Source: Thalassotalea sp.
GTDB taxonomy: Bacteria > Pseudomonadota > Gammaproteobacteria > Enterobacterales > Alteromonadaceae
Length of the DNA: 64,000 nt
Assembly: GCA_022448425.1 (NCBI GenBank)
Contig: JAKVCY010000009.1
Coordinates: forward strand, 18,984-82,983
Direction: 5' to 3'
Shown one piece after another: positions 46,544-53,715 of this stretch (positions are counted from its first letter, which is position 1; each line of letters opens with the position of its first letter). The notes below the pieces were generated by a model, which had not been told where the DNA came from, searched no databases, and worked only from the letters and a program-made list of their open reading frames with translations. Position numbers and translations under genes: made by a program.

Positions 46544-47494
46544 ATGAAAAGTTTCAAACTATTATTGCTATCTACATTAACCGTAGCGTGTGTTTTGTCA
46601 AGCTGGGCTGGTGAGCCAATTGATGAACGTATGTCGGCTGATGGGCTATCACTAATCAATATCGAGAACCTTAAAGGCAAAGTGACCATCATCGGCAGTG
46701 ATACTGATGAAGTGACTATCAAAGGGAGGTTGGGTGAAAGTGCAGATCGATTTGTCTTTGAAAAAAGCGGTAACACGCTATTGGCTAAGGTCATCGAAGA
46801 CAAAGGCTATGACTATCGAAATAATGATGGCGGGACAGTGTTTACTGTGAAAATGCCAGCATCATTGACCATGAATTTTGAAGGCGTTTCTAGTGATGTT
46901 AACGTCAAGGATTTAACCGGGAATGTCGATATTAAAACTGTTAGTGGTGACATCGAAGCGAAGAACCTTACTGAGAGCATCGACTTAAGCACGGTAAGTG
47001 GCGACATCGATAGCCGCAATTTATCGGGTAAAATACGTTTGTCGGCAGTGAACGGTGAAATTGATGACCGAAACTCTTCAGGGCGCTTGCGATTGAAAGC
47101 CGTTAGCGGCAACCTTCGCTCTACATCTACTGCTAAGGAAATTAACTTAGCTGCGGTATCAGGCGACATGGACTTTAAATTCGGTGATGTAGAAGAGCTC
47201 GTCATTTCTAGTGTCAGTGGTGATGTAGATGGTAGCTTATCGTTAATGAACAATGGTGAAATTAAAATGTCAGGGGTAAGCTCTGATATTGCTTTGGAAT
47301 TCCAAGAAGACATTAATGCAGAATTCAGATTGACGGCCAGTGCTGGTGGCGACTTAGTGAATAGAATCACCAATGATAAAGTGCAGAAAGCTAAATATGG
47401 CCCAAGCTCAAAATTGAACTTTAGTGCTGGTAACGGTTCAGCCTATGTACGAGGTAACGTGGTTTCTGGCGAAATAAAAGTATCCCACCGCTAA
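46544..47494 (+). CDS. Exported DUF4097-type beta-repeat protein
   Basis: 316 residues from the ATG at 46544 (MKSFKLLLLSTLTVACVLSS), 8 nt after the previous stop. The signal peptide is followed by a right-handed beta-solenoid. Its repeated short units are of the type TVSGDIEAKNLTESIDLS, TVSGDIDSRNLSGKIRLS, AVNGEIDDRNSSGRLRLK, AVSGNLRS. This is the DUF4097/adhesin-like fold often found with ECF sigma operons. It should be periplasmic or surface-exposed. The function is unknown; an envelope-stress effector is a guess from context. Confidence 0.82.
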   Translation: MKSFKLLLLSTLTVACVLSSWAGEPIDERMSADGLSLINIENLKGKVTIIGSDTDEVTIKGRLGESADRFVFEKSGNTLLAKVIEDKGYDYRNNDGGTVFTVKMPASLTMNFEGVSSDVNVKDLTGNVDIKTVSGDIEAKNLTESIDLSTVSGDIDSRNLSGKIRLSAVNGEIDDRNSSGRLRLKAVSGNLRSTSTAKEINLAAVSGDMDFKFGDVEELVISSVSGDVDGSLSLMNNGEIKMSGVSSDIALEFQEDINAEFRLTASAGGDLVNRITNDKVQKAKYGPSSKLNFSAGNGSAYVRGNVVSGEIKVSHR

Positions 47495-47554
47495 CTATCG
47501 ATTTTCTGCTGGCGTTTAATTTGTTAGCATAGCCTGTCCTGATAACCTCTTTTT

Positions 47555-47581
47555 AAGTAGCGCTGCTTCGCGCTACTTTTT
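47555..47581 (+). terminator. Terminator after the DUF4097 gene, just before dnaB
   Basis: AAGTAGCGC / GCGCTACTT (47555-47563 with 47570-47578), a 6-nt loop and a short T run. It lies only 20 nt before the dnaB ATG, so any dnaB promoter must overlap it or lie upstream of it. Confidence 0.85.
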
Positions 47582-47601
47582 GCGTACTTAAGGTAGTAAA
47601 A

Positions 47602-49014
47602 ATGGCCGATGGCAAGCCAAACAAGTTCAATAAAAGTGACAGAAAAGATAAGCAATTAGATGAACTTAAAGTACCACCTCATTCGTTAGAGGCGGAACAG
47701 TCGGTATTGGGTGGTTTAATGCTAGACAACGAAACGTTCGATCGCGTGAGTGAGCGGGTTGTTGCACAAGACTTCTACAGTCGCGGCCATCGCATTATTT
47801 TCGAAACTATCAGTGTATTAGTTGAAAAAGGTGAACCAGCTGACCTTGTTACGCTTTCGCAAGCGTTAGAAAACGAACAAAAGTTGGATGATGTCGGCGG
47901 TTTTGTTTATCTGGCTGAAATGATCAAAAACACGCCAAGTGCTGCCAATATTACAGCGTATGCCAGTATTGTTCGTGAGCGTGCAGTAACGCGAGAAATG
48001 ATTAGTGTTGCCAATGAAATTGCTGAAGCGGGGTATGATTCGCAAGGGCGCACCAGTGCAGATTTACTCGACTTTGCTGAAACTAAAGTATTCCAGATCG
48101 CAGAGGCACGTGCGAATAAATCCGAAGGCCCGGAAAATATCCACTCAGTATTGGAGAAAACGGTCGATCGTATCGAGAAGCTTTACCAACAGCCGCATGA
48201 TGGGGTGACCGGTGTATCAACCGGTTTTTCTGACCTCGATAAGATGACGGCAGGCTTGCAGCCATCAGACTTAATTATTGTTGCTGCGCGTCCTTCAATG
48301 GGTAAAACCACATTTGCGATGAACTTGTGTGAAGCCGCGGCGATGGAGCAAGACAAACCTTGTTTAATTTTCTCGCTAGAGATGCCGTCAGAACAAATCA
48401 TGATGAGGATGTTAGCCTCGTTGGGACGTATCGACCAAACCAAAATACGTACTGGTCAGCTAGGGGATGAAGATTGGGCTCGATTATCATCGACAATGGG
48501 TCTATTGATCGATAAAGGTAAGATGTTTATCGATGATGCCGCCGGTTTAACACCAACAGAAGTGCGTTCTCGTGCTCGCCGTATTGCTCGAGATAATGGC
48601 GGACTCAGTATGATTATGATCGACTATCTTCAGTTGATGCGAGCGCCTCAATTTGCCGATAACCGTACCTTGGAAATTGCGGAAATTTCTCGTTCATTAA
48701 AAGCGTTGGCGAAAGAGCTCGAAGTACCAGTAATTGCACTGTCACAGCTAAACCGTAGCTTGGAGCAAAGATCTGATAAGCGTCCAGTAAACTCTGACCT
48801 ACGTGAATCGGGGTCGATTGAGCAAGATGCCGACTTAATCATGTTCATCTATCGTGACGAGGTCTACCACGACGATTCAGAATTCAAAGGCATGGCTGAA
48901 ATTATCATCGGTAAGCAACGTAATGGTCCAATTGGTCGTGTGCCGCTCACGTTTAATGGTCAGTGGTCACGGTTCGATAACTACGCTGGTCCACACGTTT
49001 TAGAAGAAGACTAA
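47602..49014 (+). CDS. dnaB: Replicative DNA helicase DnaB
   Basis: 470 residues. The N-terminal DnaB domain has VPPHSLEAEQSVLGGLMLD (about 25-43). The RecA-like core has Walker A ARPSMGKTTFAMNL (about 229-242), MIMIDYLQLM and LSQLNRSLEQRSDKRP, and the Arg finger region SGSIEQDADLIMFIYRDEVY. It unwinds DNA at the fork as a hexamer and is loaded by DnaC-type loaders or PriA. It is followed by alr after 4 nt, the common gammaproteobacterial order; rplI, often upstream, is absent here. Confidence 0.97.
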   Translation: MADGKPNKFNKSDRKDKQLDELKVPPHSLEAEQSVLGGLMLDNETFDRVSERVVAQDFYSRGHRIIFETISVLVEKGEPADLVTLSQALENEQKLDDVGGFVYLAEMIKNTPSAANITAYASIVRERAVTREMISVANEIAEAGYDSQGRTSADLLDFAETKVFQIAEARANKSEGPENIHSVLEKTVDRIEKLYQQPHDGVTGVSTGFSDLDKMTAGLQPSDLIIVAARPSMGKTTFAMNLCEAAAMEQDKPCLIFSLEMPSEQIMMRMLASLGRIDQTKIRTGQLGDEDWARLSSTMGLLIDKGKMFIDDAAGLTPTEVRSRARRIARDNGGLSMIMIDYLQLMRAPQFADNRTLEIAEISRSLKALAKELEVPVIALSQLNRSLEQRSDKRPVNSDLRESGSIEQDADLIMFIYRDEVYHDDSEFKGMAEIIIGKQRNGPIGRVPLTFNGQWSRFDNYAGPHVLEED

Positions 49015-49018
49015 TAGT

Positions 49019-50113
49019 ATGTCTGTTCGCACAGCAACGGCAGCAATCGATCTTCAAGCTTTGCATCACAATGTTGAAGAAGTAAAGCGCCTCGCACCAA
49101 CTAGCAAAGTAATGGCAGTTCTGAAAGCCAATGCTTATGGGCACGGCTTAGAGCGCATAGCTGTTGCTTTGGCAGAACAAGGTGTAGATGCTTTTGGCGT
49201 AGCACGTTTAGATGAAGCGCTCACATTGAGGGCCTGTGGTGTTATAAAACCTATAGTGTTGATGGAAGGTTTTTTTAGCCCACAAGAATTGCCTGTGCTC
49301 GACGTAAATAACTTACAAACTGTCATTCACAATGAAGAGCAATTAGAAGCACTGTTAGCGGAAAAACTGAATACACCGATTAAAGTATGGCTTAAGGTCG
49401 ACACGGGTATGCACCGCTTGGGTGTAGTACCAGAACAGTTTCAAGCTTTCCATCAGGCCCTGCAATCGTCTGATAATGTCCAGAAAGATATTGTCTTGAT
49501 GAGTCATTTAAGTTGTGCAGATGATACGACGAGTAGGGCAACAGAGCACCAGTTAGCTATTTTCGAGCAGTTAACATCAGCGTATAGCGGTGAAAAGTCT
49601 TTGGCTAACTCAGCGGGCATTGTCGGTTGGAAAGACTGTCATTACCAATGGCTGCGTCCAGGCCTAATGTTATATGGCGTAAACCCTATGATGCCGGAGC
49701 AAAAAGTCGAAACTGGGTTAGATATTCAACCTGTAATGACATTGAAATCGAGCGTTATAGCGAAACGGTTTATTCGAAAAGGTGAATCTGTAGGTTATGG
49801 TGCGGCTTGGACAGCGGAGCAAGATACTTATATTGGTGTTATTGCGATTGGTTACGGCGACGGGTACCCAAGGCATGCCAAAAATGGCACACCAGTGCTA
49901 CTCAATGGGCGCCGAGTAGCCTTGGTTGGACGAGTATCCATGGATATGATTACAGTTGATTTGGGTGCAGAAAGTGTTGACCAAATTGGTGATGTGGCGG
50001 TGCTTTGGGGGCAGGGCTTACCAATCGAGGAAGTGGCTCAATGGGCAACAACAATTCCATATGAGTTACTATGTAATATTACGCGTCGCGTGAATATGAC
50101 CGTCTCGTCTTAA
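49019..50113 (+). CDS. alr: Alanine racemase
   Basis: 364 residues. The PLP lysine lies in MAVLKANAYGHGLERIA (about 30-46), and the catalytic tyrosine region is YGAAWTAEQDTYIGVIAIGYGDGYPR. VGRVSMDMITVDL is also conserved. It converts L- to D-alanine for peptidoglycan. It is translated from an ATG 4 nt after the dnaB stop and probably co-transcribed. Confidence 0.96.
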   Translation: MSVRTATAAIDLQALHHNVEEVKRLAPTSKVMAVLKANAYGHGLERIAVALAEQGVDAFGVARLDEALTLRACGVIKPIVLMEGFFSPQELPVLDVNNLQTVIHNEEQLEALLAEKLNTPIKVWLKVDTGMHRLGVVPEQFQAFHQALQSSDNVQKDIVLMSHLSCADDTTSRATEHQLAIFEQLTSAYSGEKSLANSAGIVGWKDCHYQWLRPGLMLYGVNPMMPEQKVETGLDIQPVMTLKSSVIAKRFIRKGESVGYGAAWTAEQDTYIGVIAIGYGDGYPRHAKNGTPVLLNGRRVALVGRVSMDMITVDLGAESVDQIGDVAVLWGQGLPIEEVAQWATTIPYELLCNITRRVNMTVSS

Positions 50114-50134
50114 ATGTCACCTATTCAAATTCTC

Positions 50135-50551
50135 TTATTCACCCTGAATTGTTGCTACTAACGTTCGGCTGCCATCATAATCTCTATGTTCACCTAAATA
50201 AATTCCTTGCCAAGTTCCCAAATTTAAACGCCCTTCGCTAATTGGAATGGTGACACTTGAACCCAATGTACTCGCTTTTATATGAGCAGGCATATCATCT
50301 GCACCTTCATAGGTGTGCTGATAATAGCGAGCATTTTCGGGCACGAATTGATTGAAATGAGCTTCCATATCACTGCGCACTGTTGGGTCGGCATTTTCAT
50401 TGATCGTCAATGAAGCGGATGAATGTTTAATAAATAAGTGCAGTAAACCGCAGCGAATATTCACTATTGGTGTCTGTCTAGTGACCTCGTCAGTAATTAA
50501 ATGAAAGCCTCGTTTTTTAGCTGATAAGGTAAATTCGACTTGTTGCCACAT
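50135..50551 (-). CDS. YjbQ family protein (UPF0047)
   Basis: 138 residues. Family motifs: [31 protein letters not shown] (key His/Ser/Asn residues), [21 protein letters not shown] and [16 protein letters not shown], where the conserved His and Glu residues form a possible metal site. E. coli YjbQ has weak thiamine-phosphate synthase activity; the real role is unclear. It is convergent with alr. Confidence 0.88.
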   Translation of the reverse strand: MWQQVEFTLSAKKRGFHLITDEVTRQTPIVNIRCGLLHLFIKHSSASLTINENADPTVRSDMEAHFNQFVPENARYYQHTYEGADDMPAHIKASTLGSSVTIPISEGRLNLGTWQGIYLGEHRDYDGSRTLVATIQGE

Positions 50552-50658
50552 AGTTAGTCTCTTTTAATTGACTCATTCACTGCTTTGATAAAATGCATCC
50601 TATCTTTTTGGCCATTATATTCAACTCATTATTTGAACTTGGTCTACAGGCTTTAGTG

Positions 50659-51075
50659 CTAATCGTCATTGTTTCTTTCCTCAGGAATATCACTTAGATA
50701 TTGAACAAATTCGATTTCAAAGCCAGCGGGGTCAAGGAAATAAATATTTTTACGATAGTCATTTTCGGCACCAGCTTTGTGAACTTGAAAACCCGCATTG
50801 TTCAGTCTAGCAATTACGGCATCAAGGTTATCTGTAACATAGGCAAAATGCGCAAGACCGACTTGGTGACCTATTAAATCACGATTTTCACCTTCACCAT
50901 TATCACTAAAAGCGATGTAATGGTAATCATCACCAAAGTGAAGCCACCTTCTTGGCTTGCCATGCCAGTCGCCAGTACCTTCTGAGCGTACTTTCCAATG
51001 TGGAAAGACCGCTTGATAAAACTTAAGCTGCTCTTCGATATCGCTTACTACTAAATTTACATGCTCTAAATACAT
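50659..51075 (-). CDS. VOC (glyoxalase-fold) family protein
   Basis: 138 residues. One VOC module pair: LEHVNLVVSDIEEQLKFYQAVFP near the N-terminus and DPAGFEIEFVQYLSD near the C-terminus, with His (HVN), His (LAHFAYV) and Glu (EIEFV) as possible metal ligands. Substrate unknown. CGGAG lies 7 nt before the ATG. It is downstream of, and co-directional with, the 42-codon ORF that follows a SoxR box, so it may belong to the redox-stress unit. Confidence 0.82.
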   Translation of the reverse strand: MYLEHVNLVVSDIEEQLKFYQAVFPHWKVRSEGTGDWHGKPRRWLHFGDDYHYIAFSDNGEGENRDLIGHQVGLAHFAYVTDNLDAVIARLNNAGFQVHKAGAENDYRKNIYFLDPAGFEIEFVQYLSDIPEERNNDD

Positions 51076-51163
51076 AGATACTCCGTATATCTGATAAAAA
51101 TTAACATAGTGCTGAGATGTTTATGTTGCTACTTATTAATGTAGAACATTGCAGTGCTATTGA

Positions 51164-51292
51164 TTATTTGAAGTGCATCGTGGCACTGAGCATATGACAA
51201 AGCTTGTTCAGCCATAAACGGACTCTGGGGCGATCGATAAATGATTGACTCGAATCTGCCGAGTTAGCGTGAATGTGTTGTGTTGCAATCAT
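51164..51292 (-). CDS. 42-residue small protein behind a SoxR box
   Basis: An ATG at 51292 with an excellent ribosome-binding site (AAAGGAG, 9 nt away) opens a 43-codon frame ending in TAA at 51164. It encodes MIATQHIHANSADSSQSFID followed by RPRVRLWLNKLCHMLSATMH and FK. The N-terminal half is polar. The C-terminal half is a basic amphipathic helix with one Cys. I do not recognise the family. A SoxR box with 19-bp-spaced promoter elements lies 33-60 nt upstream. The VOC gene follows 88 nt later. A redox-stress-induced small protein is inferred, not shown. Confidence 0.6.
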   Translation of the reverse strand: MIATQHIHANSADSSQSFIDRPRVRLWLNKLCHMLSATMHFK

Positions 51293-51324
51293 GATTTTCT
51301 TCTCCTTTTGTTTTGATATTTATT

Positions 51325-51355
51325 ATGCTAAAACCTCAAGCAAGGTTGAGGTAAA
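51325..51355 (-). promoter_or_regulatory. Candidate SoxR-activated promoter (leftward)
   Basis: On the minus strand TTTACC (51350-51355) and TAGCAT (51325-51330) are separated by 19 nt. This is the over-long spacer typical of MerR-family-activated promoters, and the SoxR box fills the spacer. Confidence 0.6.
51334..51351. promoter_or_regulatory. SoxR box
   Basis: CCTCAAGCAAGGTTGAGG has the same outer arms (CCTCAA, TTGAGG) and 18-bp length as the E. coli soxS operator CCTCAAGTTAACTTGAGG. It lies about 95 nt before soxR and directly upstream of the divergent small ORF. Confidence 0.82.
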
Positions 51356-51446
51356 GGTTTTTTTTAAACTTTTTTGGATTTTTTTGGTGCCTTCTTGTTG
51401 GGCTTGAATGTGCCAATAGGGAAATCAGATAAATAAAGGGAAGACT

Positions 51447-51905
51447 ATGTTGGAAGAAGCAAACTGGACGGTCGGCAAAGTGGCTAAACGTTGCGGCGTT
51501 AAGGTATCAACTTTGCACTATTACGAAGAGTTAGGTTTGATTCGTAGTTGGCGTAATGCTGGTAATCAACGTCGCTATAAGGCTGAAGTGCTCAGAAGAA
51601 TTTCAGTGATAAAAGCGGCACAGAAGATGGGTATTAGCTTAGACAGTATCAAGCGCGCGTTTTCTGCGCTTCCCGATAATCGTACACCGACAAAAAACGA
51701 CTGGCAGCAGTTAGCGTCAGGCTGGCAACAGGAACTCGATGAAAGAATCCGTTATTTAGAAGTTCTCAGGGACTCTTTAGATAGTTGTATTGGTTGTGGA
51801 TGTTTGTCTCTGACCAGTTGCCCTATTTACAATCCAGATGATATTGCAGGTAGCCAAGGAGGTGGTGCAGTTATATTAACCAGAAATGCTCAATCAAAGA
51901 GTTGA
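51447..51905 (+). CDS. soxR: Redox-sensing transcriptional activator SoxR
   Basis: 152 residues. The N-terminal MerR-type winged helix (WTVGKVAKRCGVKVSTLHYYE) is followed by the dimerisation helix and the [2Fe-2S] cysteine cluster CIGCGCLSLTSCP near the C-terminus, identical in spacing to E. coli SoxR (C-x2-C-x-C-x5-C). It senses redox-cycling compounds or superoxide. There is no soxS nearby, as in most non-enteric bacteria, where SoxR directly activates a few genes. A SoxR box sits in the upstream intergenic region. Confidence 0.95.
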   Translation: MLEEANWTVGKVAKRCGVKVSTLHYYEELGLIRSWRNAGNQRRYKAEVLRRISVIKAAQKMGISLDSIKRAFSALPDNRTPTKNDWQQLASGWQQELDERIRYLEVLRDSLDSCIGCGCLSLTSCPIYNPDDIAGSQGGGAVILTRNAQSKS

Positions 51906-51935
51906 ATTCACCCTGGATATTGATAAATGAAAGGC

Positions 51936-51965
51936 AATAAAAAAAGCGCCCCAATAGGGCGCTTT
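51936..51965. terminator. Bidirectional terminator between soxR and the CheX-like gene
   Basis: AAAGCGCCC / GGGCGCTTT (51943-51951 with 51957-51965) with a 5-nt loop. The A run on its left gives a T run when read leftward, so it best serves the CheX-like gene; rightward it can end soxR. Confidence 0.85.
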
Positions 51966-51996
51966 CTTGAAAGTGTAGGTTGTCTTCCGGTATCGG

Positions 51997-52458
51997 CTAG
52001 TCAAAACTAAATTCGATAAAAGCTTTACCGTGCTCAGAGTTAAGCGGAATGATAACGATTGGACCTTCTGCTTTGTGGTTAATCGTGTGGTTCTCACCTG
52101 AAACAACCATTGGAGTAGCCATATCAAATTCGAAACCTTTCTCACTTAGCATGCGCTTCGCGCCGCCCGTTACCATATTGGTGATTTCACCAACAAGATC
52201 TGTGATTTCTTCGTTTATTTCGTCTGGACCTTCACCAACCATATTTTTCATGGTGGCAATAGCAAGTGAGCCTTCAAATGTGATTGATAGAGAACCTTTT
52301 GCTTGCTCGCTTACCATACCAATCAAACCGGATACATCACCTTTGGCTATTTCGCCTTGCTTTAATTTTGGCTTTTCCGGAGTTAATTCCATCATCGCCA
52401 TAGTAGACATTACATTCAACATGGAAGATAAAAAAGGATTAATAAACTCTACATTCAT
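51997..52458 (-). CDS. CheX-like chemotaxis phosphatase domain protein
   Basis: 153 residues. It starts MNVEFINPFLSSMLNVMSTM, and the central signature EEITDLVGEITNMVTGGAKRML carries the Glu and Asn residues that act in CheX/CheC-type CheY-P phosphatases. A second half (PMVVSGENHTINHKAEGPIVIIPL) is usual for CheX. Its target could be CheY or another receiver domain; no che operon is near. Confidence 0.88.
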   Translation of the reverse strand: MNVEFINPFLSSMLNVMSTMAMMELTPEKPKLKQGEIAKGDVSGLIGMVSEQAKGSLSITFEGSLAIATMKNMVGEGPDEINEEITDLVGEITNMVTGGAKRMLSEKGFEFDMATPMVVSGENHTINHKAEGPIVIIPLNSEHGKAFIEFSFD

Positions 52459-52776
52459 GGAAAATACCGGACCTTATGTTTCTAAAGTGCTTGGATATGG
52501 ATCTAATTTAGCATAATTTTTTGATTTCGCACTAGTTATTGTTAGTAATAAGATTAATGCGTTGTAAAGCTAAACTAATAATGCTTGATAACTGAATCAC
52601 TAAATTCGTAGAGCAGCATCAATGCGTTTTACGTAATTATCGACGAGTAAGTAGACTTTTACCAATAAACACTCAAAATAACTTGTTTCTTGTTGTCGGA
52701 TAATGATTAAAACGATTTTGCGTAATCGTATAAGCTTAACGTTGTGAACGCTGTGTTGACGCGATAAATTCCCTAC
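52459..52776. other. Intergenic region without a gene
   Basis: 318 nt, AT-rich, upstream of the CheX-like gene and downstream of zur (both leftward). No ORF with a ribosome-binding site, no clear terminator of zur and no recognised RNA. It must hold the CheX-gene promoter. Confidence 0.6.
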
Positions 52777-53211
52777 CTATTGGCATTTCTGACATTTACC
52801 ATGTGCCTCAACAATTTGGTGATCTATTGCAAAGCCACTAGCATCTGCCATTGCTCTTAGCGCTAAGTCTAAATTCTCTGACTGAATTTCTTCAACATGG
52901 CCACAGTTGTCACAAATCAATAACTGAACAGGATGCTTACAATCACTGATGTGATGGCACATCACGAATGCATTTATCGACTCAATTTTGTGAACAAAGC
53001 CTTGCTTACTTAGAAAGTCTAGCGAGCGGTAAATTGTCGCTGGTTTCGCTGCAGGATCTAATTTCTGCAACTCCGCGAGTAGATCGTATGCACCAACAGC
53101 ACCGTCATGTTTGGCTAGTAGCTTTAATACCTCTCCGCGCGTTTTAGTTAAGCGTGCGCCACGTTTTTCGCACACTTGTTGAGCTTGGTTAATTAAATCT
53201 TCTAAATTCAT
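52777..53211 (-). CDS. zur: Zinc uptake regulator Zur (Fur family)
   Basis: 144 residues. A winged helix (RLTKTRGEVLKLL, KPATIYRSLDFLSKQGFVHKI) is followed by the metal-binding dimerisation domain with CHH, CDNCGHVEE and a C-terminal CQKCQ. The two Cys-x2-Cys pairs form the structural zinc site. The sequence type (LLAELQKLDPAAKPATIYR) fits Zur better than Fur. It represses zinc-uptake genes under zinc sufficiency. No Zur box was recognised near it. Confidence 0.85.
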   Translation of the reverse strand: MNLEDLINQAQQVCEKRGARLTKTRGEVLKLLAKHDGAVGAYDLLAELQKLDPAAKPATIYRSLDFLSKQGFVHKIESINAFVMCHHISDCKHPVQLLICDNCGHVEEIQSENLDLALRAMADASGFAIDHQIVEAHGKCQKCQ

Positions 53212-53335
53212 AATTTTAGCTAATGGGCTTTTTTCGCCAGTCTACCACAGCGGGGATAAACAGAACAATGTGAGCTTTTTGCTGCACCTTTTCGTATAAA
53301 AAATGAACAGTTGTTTTCACGTTAGGGAGATTGCA

Positions 53336-53584
53336 ATGGATTTATTAATCAAGTCGTTTGAAGGTAATATCTATTTGGTGGAGCAGTGCGAGGGTGAGTC
53401 TTCACATGTTGTAAGAGGAAGAAATAATTCGCCTTTGCGGTTCGATAGTATTGGGCAAATAAAAGAACATTTTCAAGCAAGTGACTACGAGAATATCTGG
53501 CTTGAACACCAGAGTGTCTACGATGAAATGTGTGGACACAACTACAGCGCTGAGTCTATGCGCATGCCGCTTCCTTGGAAGTAA
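53336..53584 (+). CDS. Small conserved-looking protein, unknown function
   Basis: 82 residues from the ATG at 53336 (MDLLIKSFEGNIYLVEQCEG), which has AGGGAG about 7 nt upstream; the open frame starts 11 codons earlier. No signal peptide or membrane segment. A compact acidic protein with LRFDSIGQIKEHF and SVYDEMCGH. It resembles the small DUF6482-type proteins of marine gammaproteobacteria, from memory. It is divergent from zur, so zinc-linked control is possible. Confidence 0.7.
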   Translation: MDLLIKSFEGNIYLVEQCEGESSHVVRGRNNSPLRFDSIGQIKEHFQASDYENIWLEHQSVYDEMCGHNYSAESMRMPLPWK

Positions 53585-53715
53585 AAGGTGTGTTCTATGT
53601 AGTTTAAGTGGAAAAAGCGAGAGTGCTTTCTGAAGAGGCGGTTCTTAGCGTTCATGTTAAGTGCTAGTAGGCAGGGTTGCCCAGACTGAGTAGCACTTAA
53701 CGAAGAGGTGGCTTT

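Noticed and set aside
46813..47373. Long antisense open frame (186 codons) opposite the DUF4097 gene
   Set aside because: The sense strand encodes a clear signal peptide plus regular beta-repeats with a good ribosome-binding site; the antisense frame mirrors these repeats and has no plausible start signal.
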